In this document: in pieces, positions 33,360 through 43,162 of the stretch | Layout of the letters: each line of letters begins with the position of its first letter | How positions within the stretch are numbered: position 1 is the first letter of the stretch | Assembly: GCF_030817275.1 (NCBI RefSeq) | Contig: NZ_JAUSZD010000002.1 | Location: 434,001 to 498,000, forward strand | Reading direction: 5' to 3' | Length of the DNA: 64,000 nt | Source: Paenibacillus sp. V4I7 | GTDB taxonomy: Bacteria; Bacillota; Bacilli; Paenibacillales; NBRC-103111 | Made by a program: the position numbers and the translations under genes | Notes under the pieces: model-generated | Seen by the model: only the letters and a program-made list of their open reading frames with translations | The model's database searches: none | Told to the model about the DNA's origin: nothing

Positions 33360-34031
33360 ATGGCAAAAGACACCAAAGCTGATCGAATCAGAAAAATGAA
33401 GGTTCCCTCCGTAGGTTCCTCCATGTCAAACCGAGTCCCGCCGGGACAGGTTTTGACAGACCGGTTTCCTATTTTGCATGAAGGAGAAGTACCGGAGTAC
33501 GACATGACGGAGTGGACGTTGCGAGTGTTTGGCGAGGTCGAAGAGGACAAAGTTGTCACTTATGAACAATTGCTCACGATGCCTCAAACGCAAGTTCTCT
33601 GTGACATTCACTGCGTAACCCGTTGGTCTAAGCTTGACACAGCCTGGGAAGGGATTCTATTTCGCGATTTTCTTCAACTGCTGGAAATTAAGCCGCAAGG
33701 CAAGTTCGTCATGCTGCATGCCGACAATGATTACGAAACGAACGTTCCGTTAGAGGATCTGATGGGCGATCACGTTTTGTTGGCTTTGAAATATGATGGG
33801 AAGCCACTGACCCCTAAACATGGTTGGCCTCTAAGACTGATAGTACCTCATCTGTATTTTTGGAAAAGTCCAAAATGGATTCGAGGCGTCGAATTTATGA
33901 CAGCTGACCGCGAAGGATTCTGGGAACAAAACGGCTTCCATAATGTAGCCGATCCATTCCAAGAGCAGCGTTTCTCAGGAGAAGCGATTCCGATTCCAGA
34001 AGATGAATGGGAAAAGAAGGAGTTTGATTGA
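33360..34031 (+). CDS. Sulfite-oxidase-like molybdopterin oxidoreductase
   Basis: 223 residues, the small soluble form with only the molybdopterin-binding SUOX fold. The molybdenum-ligating cysteine lies in VLCDIHCVTRWSKLDTAWEG; other family sequences are PILHEGEVPEYDMTEWTLRV, GWPLRLIVPHLYFWKSPKWI and the C-terminal RGVEFMTADREGFWEQNGF. No twin-arginine signal or membrane helix is seen, so it appears cytosolic, unlike MsrP. AAGGAG precedes the ATG. It lies between the nucleoside permease and the nucleoside phosphorylase, one base before the latter, clearly in the same operon. Its substrate and its reason for being there are unknown. Confidence 0.88.
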   Translation: MAKDTKADRIRKMKVPSVGSSMSNRVPPGQVLTDRFPILHEGEVPEYDMTEWTLRVFGEVEEDKVVTYEQLLTMPQTQVLCDIHCVTRWSKLDTAWEGILFRDFLQLLEIKPQGKFVMLHADNDYETNVPLEDLMGDHVLLALKYDGKPLTPKHGWPLRLIVPHLYFWKSPKWIRGVEFMTADREGFWEQNGFHNVADPFQEQRFSGEAIPIPEDEWEKKEFD

Positions 34032-34032
34032 C

Positions 34033-34761
34033 ATGCTATTGCCAATTTTACAGGTTCATTCAGAGGATTTATCACCCTATGCAATCGTATGCGGTGACCC
34101 TTTTCGCGCGGAAGTCATAGCCAGCAAGCTTGATCAGAGCAAAGAACTCGCCTTCAGCCGTGAATACCGCACGTTTGTCGGTGAATTCCAAGGAGTTCCG
34201 ATTACGGTTGTAAGTCATGGCGTAGGCTCACCGGGTGCTGCTGTTTGCTTCGAGGAACTAATCAAAGGCGGTGTAAAGACACTGATTCGCGTTGGCACAG
34301 CAGGCTCATATTCAGCTGAAGTGCCGCCAGGCAGCTTAGTTGTCAGTACGGCAGCCGTGAGGGAAGAGGGCTTAACCCGCCAACTCGTTCCGCATGGCTT
34401 CCCAGCAGTTGCTGACTTGGATGTCGTGCAGGCATTGTACGAAACCGCATCAGAGACGGATGGTCTTGTGCGCAAAGGAATTACCGTTACCCTGGATGCC
34501 TTCTTCCAAGGTGTCGAGGAATTTCCACACCGCAAGTACAAGCAAGCCGGCGCCCTTGCCGTTGAGATGGAAATCGCAGCGCTCTATGTGATTGCTTCAT
34601 TGCGCGGCGTGCGCGCGGGTGCGATTGTTGCGCTGGACGGTTATGCCGATGCCGATTTGAGAGAAGTCTACAACCCTCATACCGATGTTGTCGCTCAAGC
34701 GGTTGAACGTGAAATTATGACGGCGATTCGTGCCGTTATCAAACTGCACGCTAAGGCGTAG
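34033..34761 (+). CDS. Nucleoside phosphorylase (PNP/UDP family)
   Basis: 242 residues from the ATG at 34033 with AAGGAG upstream. Motifs of the PNP/uridine phosphorylase fold: AIVCGDPFRAEVIASKL for phosphate binding, VVSHGVGSPGAAVCFEEL, IRVGTAGSYSAEVPPGSLVV and ALAVEMEIAALYVIA with the ribose-binding Met-Glu, then ALDGYADADL. It splits imported nucleosides into base and ribose-1-phosphate. Purine versus uridine preference cannot be settled by eye. Last gene of the nucleoside operon, followed by a strong terminator. Confidence 0.9.
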   Translation: MLLPILQVHSEDLSPYAIVCGDPFRAEVIASKLDQSKELAFSREYRTFVGEFQGVPITVVSHGVGSPGAAVCFEELIKGGVKTLIRVGTAGSYSAEVPPGSLVVSTAAVREEGLTRQLVPHGFPAVADLDVVQALYETASETDGLVRKGITVTLDAFFQGVEEFPHRKYKQAGALAVEMEIAALYVIASLRGVRAGAIVALDGYADADLREVYNPHTDVVAQAVEREIMTAIRAVIKLHAKA

Positions 34762-34801
34762 ACACATTGGGATGACCGATGACACTGAATCCGCTAAGTT
34801 A

Positions 34802-34849
34802 AAAAGCCCATCCGACTAGTGATCTAATCACTATCGGATGGGCTTTATG
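34802..34849 (+). terminator. Strong terminator of the nucleoside operon
   Basis: AAAGCCCATCCGA pairs with TCGGATGGGCTTT, with an inner AGTGAT/ATCACT stem. Confidence 0.9.
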
Positions 34850-34869
34850 CATATGTAACCATTATGTAA

Positions 34870-35082
34870 TTAAAAAATAGGGATTCTTGCTTTATTCCCA
34901 TCTTTGGCATATAAAATGGCTTCTGAACTAAATAAATCAACGTGCTCTAACGGTTGAGCAAGGCTCATCGTTGTAAATTTGTTATAACGAAGAGCGTTGA
35001 TCAGAGAGGGAATTAATTTGTGGTCCGTTCCAACGAAATTGACAGAAATCGGCGTTTTGTTAAATAGAATATTCATTCTCAC
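34870..35082 (-). CDS. Small hypothetical protein (70 aa)
   Basis: Starts at GTG 35082 with AGGAG ten bases upstream; ATG 35076 is an alternative. The product, beginning MRMNILFNKTPISVNFVG and ending KDGNKARIPIF, has mixed alpha/beta composition, no signal peptide and no membrane helix. It converges on the nucleoside operon. I recognise no family. The ribosome binding site and normal composition support a real gene, but length keeps confidence moderate. Confidence 0.5.
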   Translation of the reverse strand: MRMNILFNKTPISVNFVGTDHKLIPSLINALRYNKFTTMSLAQPLEHVDLFSSEAILYAKDGNKARIPIF

Positions 35083-35226
35083 TTCAACTCATCTCCTATA
35101 AAAAAATAAATATGATTAGCCTGAGAATTAAGAATACCATCTATTAAATACTAAGTCCGTCGATTGTCGTTGTCGGAATACCACTATTTCTGTCGAGGTT
35201 CGGGAAAATAAAAACAGGTGCAAATA
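35083..35226. other. Short intergenic stretch with three TGTCG motifs
   Basis: About 145 A+T-rich bases lie upstream of the small gene. TGTCG occurs at 35165, 35171 and 35191, but without the regular spacing or flanks of the array at 3162-3412. No ORF or hairpin beyond the spoVR terminator was seen. Confidence 0.35.
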
Positions 35227-35262
35227 GAGGCCGCTTGAACCCATGCGTTCAAGTGGCCTCTC
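35227..35262 (-). terminator. Terminator of the yhbH-spoVR transcript
   Basis: GAGGCCGCTTGAAC pairs with GTTCAAGTGGCCTC around a six-base loop, directly beyond the spoVR stop codon on the minus strand. Confidence 0.85.
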
Positions 35263-35267
35263 CGGTA

Positions 35268-36698
35268 TTAGAGAAAACGGCGATGATGCTTTTTACCGTC
35301 ATAGGTGAATAAAACGGGCTTATCCTCGACGATGGTATGCATATGAATAGACTTGCCCCAGAGCTTGTAAATGTAGGGGAGCGTTCGCTCGACATACTTG
35401 AGATCAAGTTCAACCCCTTCGAAAGCGTGCTTCAAATACAATTCGCCACTGCGCTGGTAATCACCATCTTCCACAACAATGTAGGGGAAGCCGCCATTTA
35501 CACGTGAGTAGATGAGCTGGTCCCGGGTGTTTTCCCACGTTTTATCGGTAATCTTCCACTCAGGGCCTTTCTTTTCAAATACATATAAATCAAGTTCTTC
35601 CACAAGAGGCTTATTCAAATAATTCCGGATAAACGAGGTATCTGATTCGTATTCGCGGACTTCGAAGATTTTGGCACGACCATTTCCGGGTTTGCGCCCA
35701 TGCCTTCTTATTTCTTCATCCGTCGGATTGTCCCAGTGCTTCTCGATATCTTCATAAATTTTGAGCCCGAGATAATAAGGATTTAAGGTATGACGGGACG
35801 GAACCACGACCGAGGAGTTGAGTTTGGAGTACTCAATCGTCTCCTCTTCAGTCAAATCCAGCTCACGCAGTATGCGTTGGTGCCAGTACGAAGCCCAGCC
35901 TTCGTTCATGATTTTCGTTTCAAGCTGCGGCCAGAAATAGAGCATTTCATCGCGGAGCATCGTCAGAATATCCCGCTGCCATTCTTCCATATAGGGGGCA
36001 TTCTCCTCGATGAAGAGCAAAATATCTTTTTCAGGTTGAGGTGGAAAGCGTTTGTTTTCGTCTTTATCAGGTGTAGGGGGTTTGTTCTTAACATCTAGAT
36101 CCCATAAATCCTCATATCCATAGGTAGCTACGGAGCGTGCGGCTGGTGTGGAGGCTTTATGGGTTTCCTGACGCTTACGCGTCTGTCTATAGGATAGTTT
36201 CAGCACAGGATCAATGTGCTCCTGAATCGCTAGTACGGCGTCAATGAATTGCTCGACTTCGTCAATGCCGTGTTCGATTTCATATTGCCGAATTCTTTCG
36301 GCGGTAGCGGACATGCTTTCTACCATATTGCGGTTCGTGTTTGCGAAACGGGCGTTATTTTTGAAAAAATCACAATGGGCAAGAACGTGCGCGACGATCA
36401 GCTTATTTTGAATGAGAGAATTCCCGTCTAACAAAAAGGCATAACAGGGGTCAGAATTGATGACCAATTCGTAAATTTTGCTTAAACCAAAATCATATTG
36501 TGTTTTCATACGGTGGAAATTTTTACCGAAACTCCAGTGACTGTAACGCGTCGGCATCCCATAAGCACCGAAGGTATATATAATTTCGGCGGGACAGATT
36601 TCATACCTCATCGGGAAGAAATCAAGTCCAAAACCTTTAGCAATTTCCGTTATTTCATCAATGGCGTATTCGAGCTTTTGGATTTCGGTTTTACTCAC
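35268..36698 (-). CDS. spoVR: Stage V sporulation protein R family
   Basis: 476 residues, the usual SpoVR length. Recognisable segments: [71 protein letters not shown], and [15 protein letters not shown]. The gene starts with GTG whose last two bases form the stop TGA of yhbH (GTGA overlap), so translation is coupled. In Bacillus SpoVR is needed for normal spore cortex. The usual companion kinase gene prkA is not adjacent in this window. Confidence 0.95.
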   Translation of the reverse strand: MSKTEIQKLEYAIDEITEIAKGFGLDFFPMRYEICPAEIIYTFGAYGMPTRYSHWSFGKNFHRMKTQYDFGLSKIYELVINSDPCYAFLLDGNSLIQNKLIVAHVLAHCDFFKNNARFANTNRNMVESMSATAERIRQYEIEHGIDEVEQFIDAVLAIQEHIDPVLKLSYRQTRKRQETHKASTPAARSVATYGYEDLWDLDVKNKPPTPDKDENKRFPPQPEKDILLFIEENAPYMEEWQRDILTMLRDEMLYFWPQLETKIMNEGWASYWHQRILRELDLTEEETIEYSKLNSSVVVPSRHTLNPYYLGLKIYEDIEKHWDNPTDEEIRRHGRKPGNGRAKIFEVREYESDTSFIRNYLNKPLVEELDLYVFEKKGPEWKITDKTWENTRDQLIYSRVNGGFPYIVVEDGDYQRSGELYLKHAFEGVELDLKYVERTLPYIYKLWGKSIHMHTIVEDKPVLFTYDGKKHHRRFL

Positions 36699-37852
36699 TG
36701 AACAGCCACTCCTTCCTGCTTTGTAAAAAAGGTTTTCAGTGCTTTGTACACTTCACCTTTCTCACGAATGACATAATGAAGAAATTTAGGATCATGAATA
36801 TGGCGGAAAGCGGACATAAGGGTACTGCTGCGATTGTACTGGTTGACTTCTCCGTAACCGAACATGTTGGAGCGCTCCATTAATTGCGTAATAAGCTTCA
36901 CACAGCGTTCGTTATCTGACGTCAAATTATCTCCATCGGAGAAATGAAACGGATAAATATTAAATTGCGACGGTGGATACCGTTTGTCGATAATATCAAT
37001 CGCTGCTTGGTAAGCCGAGGAGCAAATCGTACCTCCGCTTTCACCTTTGGTGAAAAACTCTTCCTCCGTGACCTCTTTAGCTTCGGTATGGTGGGAAATA
37101 AATACAATCTCGACATTCTCGTATTTCGTGCGAAGGAAGCGCGTCATCCAGAAGAAGAAGCTGCGCGCTATGTACTTTTCGAAGGATCCCATACTTCCTG
37201 ACGTATCCATCATCGCAATAATAAGCGCATTCGAGTGCGGCTTCTCTATCTCTTCCCACGTTTTGAAACGAAGGTCATCGGGGCTGATATGATGAATCCC
37301 AGGGGAGTTCGAGCGCGAATTACGGCGCATATTCTCCAAAATTGTCCGTTTCTTATCGATGTTGGACATAATCCCTTTTTTGCGGATATCATTGAAAATC
37401 ACTTCCGTCGTGGTCATATTGCGCTTATCTTTTTTCTGCAAATTAGGCAGCTCCAGCTCAGAGAACAACATGGCTTGCAGTTCCTCCATGCTCACTTCCG
37501 CTTCATAGTAATCTTCACCGGCTTGATCGCCTGCACCCTCACCTTTCCCAGGGCCTTGGACAGGCTGTGGATCTGTTCCTAATACATCGCCAACTTGAGA
37601 GTCACCATCACCCTGACCGACATGCTTTCCTTTACTAAAGTTATAGCGGAATCGGTATTCGTCCAGACTCTTAATAGGTACCTTTACGACCTGCTTCCCA
37701 TTGGACATGACAATACTTTCGTCGGTAACCAGATCGGGAAGATTCTGTTTAATGGCTTCTTTCACCTTCTCTTGGTGCCTGGTCTGATCCTGATATCCTT
37801 TGCGATGCAAGGACCAATCCTCTTTGGAAACGATAAAAAGGGGTTCTGTCAT
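36695..37852 (-). CDS. yhbH: YhbH/DUF444 family sporulation protein
   Basis: 385 residues, against about 390 in Bacillus. An N-terminal charged region ([20 protein letters not shown]) and a Gly/Asp/Gln-rich linker precede a von Willebrand A-like domain with the MIDAS motif [20 protein letters not shown] and [29 protein letters not shown] lies just before the ATG. It is cotranscribed with spoVR. YhbH, SpoVR and the PrkA kinase form a conserved stress and sporulation module; PrkA must be encoded elsewhere if present. Confidence 0.93.
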   Translation of the reverse strand: MTEPLFIVSKEDWSLHRKGYQDQTRHQEKVKEAIKQNLPDLVTDESIVMSNGKQVVKVPIKSLDEYRFRYNFSKGKHVGQGDGDSQVGDVLGTDPQPVQGPGKGEGAGDQAGEDYYEAEVSMEELQAMLFSELELPNLQKKDKRNMTTTEVIFNDIRKKGIMSNIDKKRTILENMRRNSRSNSPGIHHISPDDLRFKTWEEIEKPHSNALIIAMMDTSGSMGSFEKYIARSFFFWMTRFLRTKYENVEIVFISHHTEAKEVTEEEFFTKGESGGTICSSAYQAAIDIIDKRYPPSQFNIYPFHFSDGDNLTSDNERCVKLITQLMERSNMFGYGEVNQYNRSSTLMSAFRHIHDPKFLHYVIREKGEVYKALKTFFTKQEGVAVQ

Positions 37853-38136
37853 GAGGACACCTCCTTGGATGCTTTATGGCAAGCTTAACGCTGAGCAGCA
37901 GAGACAAAAAAAGCTTGTTACTAATATATTCAAGGAATATGTGGATATGTGGTAGGGAAGTAGGAATTTTCGACTTGGCTACGGTTTGACTAATTGGGGG
38001 TTCGGGGTTTTCGCGGCAAAAAAGTCTTATTCCAGTCAAGAAAGTGTTAACGTAAAATACCTCTTTTCAAAAATGTATGATTGTTTGCAAAGGATATGGG
38101 CGTTATGGTTGTTTCAAAAGGGAGAGTGAGTGTGGA
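37853..38136. other. Divergent intergenic region between yhbH and the pectin genes
   Basis: About 280 bases holding the promoters of two divergent units. I see no well-formed catabolite-control (cre) site or long inverted repeat. A short frame from 38077 reads into the hydrolase gene but has no ribosome binding site. Confidence 0.4.
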
Positions 38137-39216
38137 ATGGAAGCAACACGGTATGGAGAACAGCTTAATAAAGTATTTCAGCGGCTCATTTCCGCAAATC
38201 GGGACAATTCGAATGATCACATGGATTTCGATACATGGGAATGGCCGCAGGGAGTTGCCTTATACGGGCTTTTCAAATATTACAAGAATACGGGCAAAGA
38301 GGCATATTTGCTTTTTATGAAGGACTGGTTTAACAAGCATTTGGCCGATGGATTGCCGGAAAAAAATGTGAATACGGTAGCCCCTTTGTTGGCTTTGATT
38401 CATTTATATGAAATTACGAAAGAGGAAACTTATCTGGAAGTGTGTACAGAATGGGCCGATTGGGTTCTACACGAGATGCCGAGAACAGAAGAAGGCGGGC
38501 TTCAGCATATAACGATTGTGGCTGCGAACGAGGAACAGTTATGGGACGATACGCTGTTTATGACGGTGCTTTTTCTTGCCAAAATGGGAACAACCACGGG
38601 TAAGAAAGCCTACATGGAAGAAGCGGTTTACCAGTTTTTACTGCATATCAAATATTTGCAAGACGCACAAACCGGACTTTGGTTTCATGGGTGGAGCTTT
38701 ATCGGGAGACACCATTTCGGGAAAACCTTATGGGCGAGAGGGAATTGTTGGTTTACCGCTGGAGTCGTGGAATTTATAGAAATTAGTGGTGTCCAGGGAG
38801 CAGTAAAACGATTCTTATTGGAGGCTTTGGAAGTGCAAGTGAAAGCTTTGGTAGAGCTCCAACGTGAGGATGGGATGTGGCATACATTGTTGAATGATCC
38901 TTCCTCTTATGCGGAGACCTCCGCTACTGCAGGTTTTGGTTATGGCATTCTGAAGGGCATTCGAGCGGGTTATTTGCCAGAAACTTATCTTACAGCGGGA
39001 AAAAAGGCGATCCAAGCGGTGTATTCTCGAATCGATGAGGATGGTACTGTGCTTGAGGTATCTTATGGAACCGCCATTGGTTGGAATGATGAGCATTATA
39101 GGAATATTCCCCTATGTCCGACCGCTTATGGGCAATCACTGGCTTTATTGCTTCTGACGGAGGCAATGGAATTGCTATCACCTATAGGAGCGGATGTCTT
39201 GAAAAAAAACGGATAG
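38137..39216 (+). CDS. Unsaturated rhamnogalacturonyl hydrolase-like glycosidase (GH88/GH105)
   Basis: About 359 residues from the ATG at 38137 with GGAGAG upstream. An alpha/alpha six-barrel of the YteR/YesR group: FDTWEWPQGVALYGLFKYYK, EEQLWDDTLFMTVLFLAKMG with the catalytic aspartate, HGWSFIG, TLWARGNCWFTAGVVEF, EDGMWHTLLNDPSSYAETSA. These enzymes hydrate and release the unsaturated galacturonic acid that pectin lyases leave at chain ends. No signal peptide, so it acts on imported oligosaccharides. First gene of a plus-strand run whose next gene starts 13 bases later. Confidence 0.88.
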   Translation: MEATRYGEQLNKVFQRLISANRDNSNDHMDFDTWEWPQGVALYGLFKYYKNTGKEAYLLFMKDWFNKHLADGLPEKNVNTVAPLLALIHLYEITKEETYLEVCTEWADWVLHEMPRTEEGGLQHITIVAANEEQLWDDTLFMTVLFLAKMGTTTGKKAYMEEAVYQFLLHIKYLQDAQTGLWFHGWSFIGRHHFGKTLWARGNCWFTAGVVEFIEISGVQGAVKRFLLEALEVQVKALVELQREDGMWHTLLNDPSSYAETSATAGFGYGILKGIRAGYLPETYLTAGKKAIQAVYSRIDEDGTVLEVSYGTAIGWNDEHYRNIPLCPTAYGQSLALLLLTEAMELLSPIGADVLKKNG

Positions 39217-39229
39217 GCGGTGAATACGA

Positions 39230-41824
39230 ATGAATAATCATATTGCTGTGCAGCTGCATTGGTTAACTAAGAAGACTGAACTGCAAAAGGGAGTGACCTG
39301 GGGAGTTCCATGGAAGGAAGGCGCTCTGCAGCGGAGTGAGAATCTTATTCTACTGGATGATCGGGCGAGGCAGGTAGCTGTCCAAAGCTGGCCAACAGCT
39401 TACTGGGCGGACGGCAGTGTCAAATGGACGGCTCACGCGGCTGCTATGGTGAAGGGAGCAAGCGACTTGTCCTATACCTTGATAAAGGGTGAGTCTAACT
39501 TAGAGAATAGCGCACTAAGCGTAGAGGAAACGGAAGGCTATATCGATGTCCATACAGGTTCTATGGATTGCCGTCTTCATCGTCAAGGCTCTTCCTTGAT
39601 TCAAGAGATCAATCGCGGAGGAAGGCAGCTTTGCTCGGATGGTAAGCTTGTAGGCATCCGTGAAGCGCGTTTAACGATCGATGGCGCTAAGAGCTTTAAG
39701 GAGGAACCCTTTCACAGCATCGTGGATAACGCGGAAGTTGAGCAACGGGGACCTGTGCGCGTGGTGATAAAGTTTACGGGTAGACATCAAATGGAGTCGG
39801 GCGGCCGTCATTGGTTGCCGTTCACCCTACGGCTTTATTTCTATGCAAAACAGGAGGGTATTAAAGCTGTACATACCTTTCTATATGATGGTGATCCGCA
39901 TCATGATTTCATTAAAGGGTTAGGGATTTCCTTTAAGGTGCCGATGAAGGGCGAGTTATATAACCGTCATGTCCGGATAGCCGGAGATGCAGGCTTCTTT
40001 AGTGAATCTCCCAAAGGGCTGGAAACATTTCGTACCACGGGGAAGTATAAGGAGCTGTATCAAGAGCAAACCGAGGGCAAAAAGATCCATTTTGACCTTG
40101 AGCAGGATGCCAAATTTGTTGAAATGGTGGATGACCTAGCGGTTTGGAACAGCTTCAAACTAGTTCAGTATACGGCAGATTCTTACAGTATTTCTAAACA
40201 AACCAAGGAAGAATGCTGCTGGGTCAAAGCAGCGGTAGGGAATCGCGCAGGCGGACTGATGTATGTGGGATCAGATGACGGTGGTCTAGCTATAGGGGTA
40301 AGGAACTTTTGGCAGAAAGCGCCCTCATCTTTGCAAGCAAGTCATCTTTCATTAGATGAAGCGGACCTTACGGCTTGGTTCTGGTCTCCCGACGTACAGG
40401 CCATGGACTTACGGCATTATGATACGGTTACTCATCTAAAGTCAGCTTACGAGGGGGCTGATGAGATGCGGAGTACGCCTTACGGGATCGGTAACACAAG
40501 CGAACTCAATCTTTGGTGTTTGGAAGAAACCCCCACTTTGCAGAGTCTAAACGAGATGCTTGAGGAGAAGGAAGATCCATCGTTGCTTGTATGCAATCCG
40601 GCATATTACTATGAGTCTGGGGCAATGGGAGTCTGGAGTCTGCCAGACCGAAGCACTCAGGTCAAAGAAATGATCGAAGACGGACTAGATACGTTATTTC
40701 AGTTTTATCAGGATGAGATCGAGCAGCGAAGGTGGTACGGCTTTTGGGATTACGGAGATGTTATGCACAGTTATGATCCAGTGCGTCACACTTGGCGTTA
40801 TGATATTGGAGGCTGCGCATGGCAGAATACAGAGCTTGTGCCCAATTTGTGGCTCTGGTACATGTTCCTAAGGTCCGGCAGGAGAGATGTATTCCGGATG
40901 GCTGAAGCGATGGCAAGGCATACCAGTGAGGTCGATGTATACCACATTGGCGAATACGCAGGTCTAGGTTCAAGACATAATGTGCTTCATTGGGGCTGCG
41001 GCTGCAAGGAAGCACGGATAGGGATGTCTGGGCTGCACAAAATCTATTATTACTTGACAGCGGATGAACGGATCGGAGATATCATGGATGAAGTGAAGGA
41101 CTCCGATTATACAACAGTGCATATCGATCCGATGCGCTCCTATTTTCCGAAGGATGAATTTCCTACGCACGCACGCAGCGGACCAGATTGGGCAGCCTTC
41201 AGTTCAAACTGGCTTACACGCTGGGAGCGATATGAGGATACATGTTATCGGGATAAAATTTTGACGGGTATTGAATGCTTGAAGAACATGCCGTATCGCC
41301 TTCTCACAGGACCTACCTTCGGATACGATCCGTCAACAGGTGTCCTCCATTACATGGGTGATGAGAACTATGGTCATCATTTGATCATTTGTATGGGAGC
41401 CCCACAAGTTTGGATGGAGTTGGCTGCGATGATTAAGGATCCGGAATGGGAGGAGATGTTGGCGGAGTTCGGAGAATTCTATAATCTCTCCGCAGAAGAG
41501 AAGATTCAGCGAACTTCTGGAGCAATTAAAGGCAAGGATTGGAACATTCCAATGCTGTCCACCACGATGATGGCGATTGCTGCTGCCAGAAATAACGATA
41601 AGACTCTAGCAGAGCAAGCTTGGTCTTACCTTCTTAAGGATCAAGCGCATTGGCAGATTAACCTGCCAGTAGAAACAACAGATGTACAGCCGCTTGAGTA
41701 TATCAGAGAAATTAAAGAACTGCAGGGTATCTCCACAAATACCGCTTCTCAGTGGTCACTGAATATGATGATTTGTTTAGAACTGATCGGACAATGGCTG
41801 CCGGAGAAGATAGGTAACAATTAA
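39230..41824 (+). CDS. yetA: YetA-like protein of the PL26 rhamnogalacturonan exolyase family
   Basis: 864 residues, close to Bacillus YetA (about 857). By pattern it has an N-terminal RIFT-barrel-like domain (LQKGVTWGVPWKEGALQRSE), a central beta-sandwich (HTFLYDGDPHHDFIKGLGIS) and a C-terminal alpha/alpha toroid (RRWYGFWDYGDVMHSYDPVR; HNVLHWGCGCKEARIG). The fungal relative PcRGLX releases unsaturated rhamnogalacturonan disaccharide from chain ends; the same activity is inferred for this protein. There is no signal peptide, so it is predicted cytosolic. It sits between two genes for pectin-related proteins and in the same transcript. Confidence 0.82.
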   Translation: MNNHIAVQLHWLTKKTELQKGVTWGVPWKEGALQRSENLILLDDRARQVAVQSWPTAYWADGSVKWTAHAAAMVKGASDLSYTLIKGESNLENSALSVEETEGYIDVHTGSMDCRLHRQGSSLIQEINRGGRQLCSDGKLVGIREARLTIDGAKSFKEEPFHSIVDNAEVEQRGPVRVVIKFTGRHQMESGGRHWLPFTLRLYFYAKQEGIKAVHTFLYDGDPHHDFIKGLGISFKVPMKGELYNRHVRIAGDAGFFSESPKGLETFRTTGKYKELYQEQTEGKKIHFDLEQDAKFVEMVDDLAVWNSFKLVQYTADSYSISKQTKEECCWVKAAVGNRAGGLMYVGSDDGGLAIGVRNFWQKAPSSLQASHLSLDEADLTAWFWSPDVQAMDLRHYDTVTHLKSAYEGADEMRSTPYGIGNTSELNLWCLEETPTLQSLNEMLEEKEDPSLLVCNPAYYYESGAMGVWSLPDRSTQVKEMIEDGLDTLFQFYQDEIEQRRWYGFWDYGDVMHSYDPVRHTWRYDIGGCAWQNTELVPNLWLWYMFLRSGRRDVFRMAEAMARHTSEVDVYHIGEYAGLGSRHNVLHWGCGCKEARIGMSGLHKIYYYLTADERIGDIMDEVKDSDYTTVHIDPMRSYFPKDEFPTHARSGPDWAAFSSNWLTRWERYEDTCYRDKILTGIECLKNMPYRLLTGPTFGYDPSTGVLHYMGDENYGHHLIICMGAPQVWMELAAMIKDPEWEEMLAEFGEFYNLSAEEKIQRTSGAIKGKDWNIPMLSTTMMAIAAARNNDKTLAEQAWSYLLKDQAHWQINLPVETTDVQPLEYIREIKELQGISTNTASQWSLNMMICLELIGQWLPEKIGNN

Positions 41825-41872
41825 ATATAGATGCGCTAAACGGCATCATACGCGGTTATAGGAGGGCATTCC

Positions 41873-43141
41873 ATGGTCAATCGAACTTCACAAAAGGTAC
41901 CCCATTTATTAGGAAAAGTAGATATCCGGGCAGCTGGACTTCACAGTAAGATGCTCTTAGGAGACTTGAACGGAGACGGAAGAATGGAAATGGTGTTGGT
42001 TCAGCCAGACAATCGTCAGGATGTCAGGTATATCCCTCACCAGGTGCAGTGCTTAACCGCGTTCGATTTGGAAGGGAACCTTCTTTGGCAAACGGGCACT
42101 CCTCATCCAGAGGCTGGTAAACCTGGATCTGATTATCCGGCTCAGCTGTATGATATTGATGGGGATGGATGCTTGGAAGTGCTGTGCGTTATGAATGGCA
42201 GCTTCCAGATTATCGATGGAGTAACGGGAGAAGTTAAAAAGGTCTACGCGCTCCCAGATCCAGAGGCTCACGATTGCATCATTATAGCGAATCTCACTGG
42301 TGGAGAAAGACCTAGCGATATTATATTGAAAAACCGCTATTCACAATTGTGGGCGATGGATCGGGACTTTAATCTGCTATGGACCTTTAAAGGAAATCCC
42401 GGCCATTTTCCGTGGGTGTACGACTTGGACGGGGATGGATACGATGAGGTGATGGCAGGTTATGATCTGTTGGATCATAACGGCCAGATTGTGTGGTCAT
42501 GCCAGGATTTAGAGGATCACGCGGACTGCATTTGGATCGGCGATGTCAATGGCGACGGGCAACCTGAGTTAGTCATTGGTGGCAGTGTGACGGTCATGTA
42601 CGATCGGGAGGGTACAGAGCTTTGGCGTTACGATGGTTCCATAGAGTCACAGCACGTAGCTTTAGGCAAATTTCGGCACGATCTGCCTGGTCTTCAAATT
42701 GCTGGGCTGGATCGGATCGTTCGGGGTGACCAAGGCTTCGATAAAGGCAAGGATGGATTGTTCCTGCTTGATTCTCAAGGGGAAGAACTTTGGAAGGAAA
42801 ATCGAAAGACGGACGGCTGGTTGACAATTATTGAAACGCTTCGCGGTTGGGATGAAGAGCCAATGGATTATATTTTGGCTTACCGCAGAGGTGGAGGTGT
42901 TCATCCAAGCCTTTATGACGGACATATGAACCTAGTGACCGAATTTCCCGTTGACGGTTATGTGGTACATGCTGACTTGTTTGGCTCTGGCAATGAACAA
43001 GTTATTATATACGACGATGAAACGGCCCATATCTTTTCGAACCAAGCTGGGGATATAGCCTCGAAGCGAGCAGGCAAAGCTATGCCGCAACCAAAACGCC
43101 TTTACAGCTCGACGCTGTACCCGGGCGGAGAAGTGGAATGA
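41873..43141 (+). CDS. FG-GAP/VCBS beta-propeller protein, rhamnogalacturonan-lyase-like
   Basis: 422 residues made of repeated blades with calcium-binding Asp-rich loops: LLGDLNGDGRMEMVLV, LYDIDGDGCLEVLCV, WVYDLDGDGYDEVMAG, WIGDVNGDGQPELVIG. The layout resembles the propeller of PL11 rhamnogalacturonan lyases (YesW/YesX), but the protein is shorter, lacks the N-terminal beta-domain and has no signal peptide, so catalysis in the cytosol is uncertain. GGAGGGC precedes the ATG. Between yetA and a second GH105 gene, with stop and next start one base apart. It may bind or cut rhamnogalacturonan fragments. Confidence 0.72.
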   Translation: MVNRTSQKVPHLLGKVDIRAAGLHSKMLLGDLNGDGRMEMVLVQPDNRQDVRYIPHQVQCLTAFDLEGNLLWQTGTPHPEAGKPGSDYPAQLYDIDGDGCLEVLCVMNGSFQIIDGVTGEVKKVYALPDPEAHDCIIIANLTGGERPSDIILKNRYSQLWAMDRDFNLLWTFKGNPGHFPWVYDLDGDGYDEVMAGYDLLDHNGQIVWSCQDLEDHADCIWIGDVNGDGQPELVIGGSVTVMYDREGTELWRYDGSIESQHVALGKFRHDLPGLQIAGLDRIVRGDQGFDKGKDGLFLLDSQGEELWKENRKTDGWLTIIETLRGWDEEPMDYILAYRRGGGVHPSLYDGHMNLVTEFPVDGYVVHADLFGSGNEQVIIYDDETAHIFSNQAGDIASKRAGKAMPQPKRLYSSTLYPGGEVE

Positions 43142-43162
43142 ATGCAGCACAGGAGGATATCC

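Noticed and set aside
35165..35195. Three TGTCG motifs suggesting the other end of the transposon-like array
   Set aside because: Same orientation as the first array, irregular spacing and no matching flanking bases or ACA tip.
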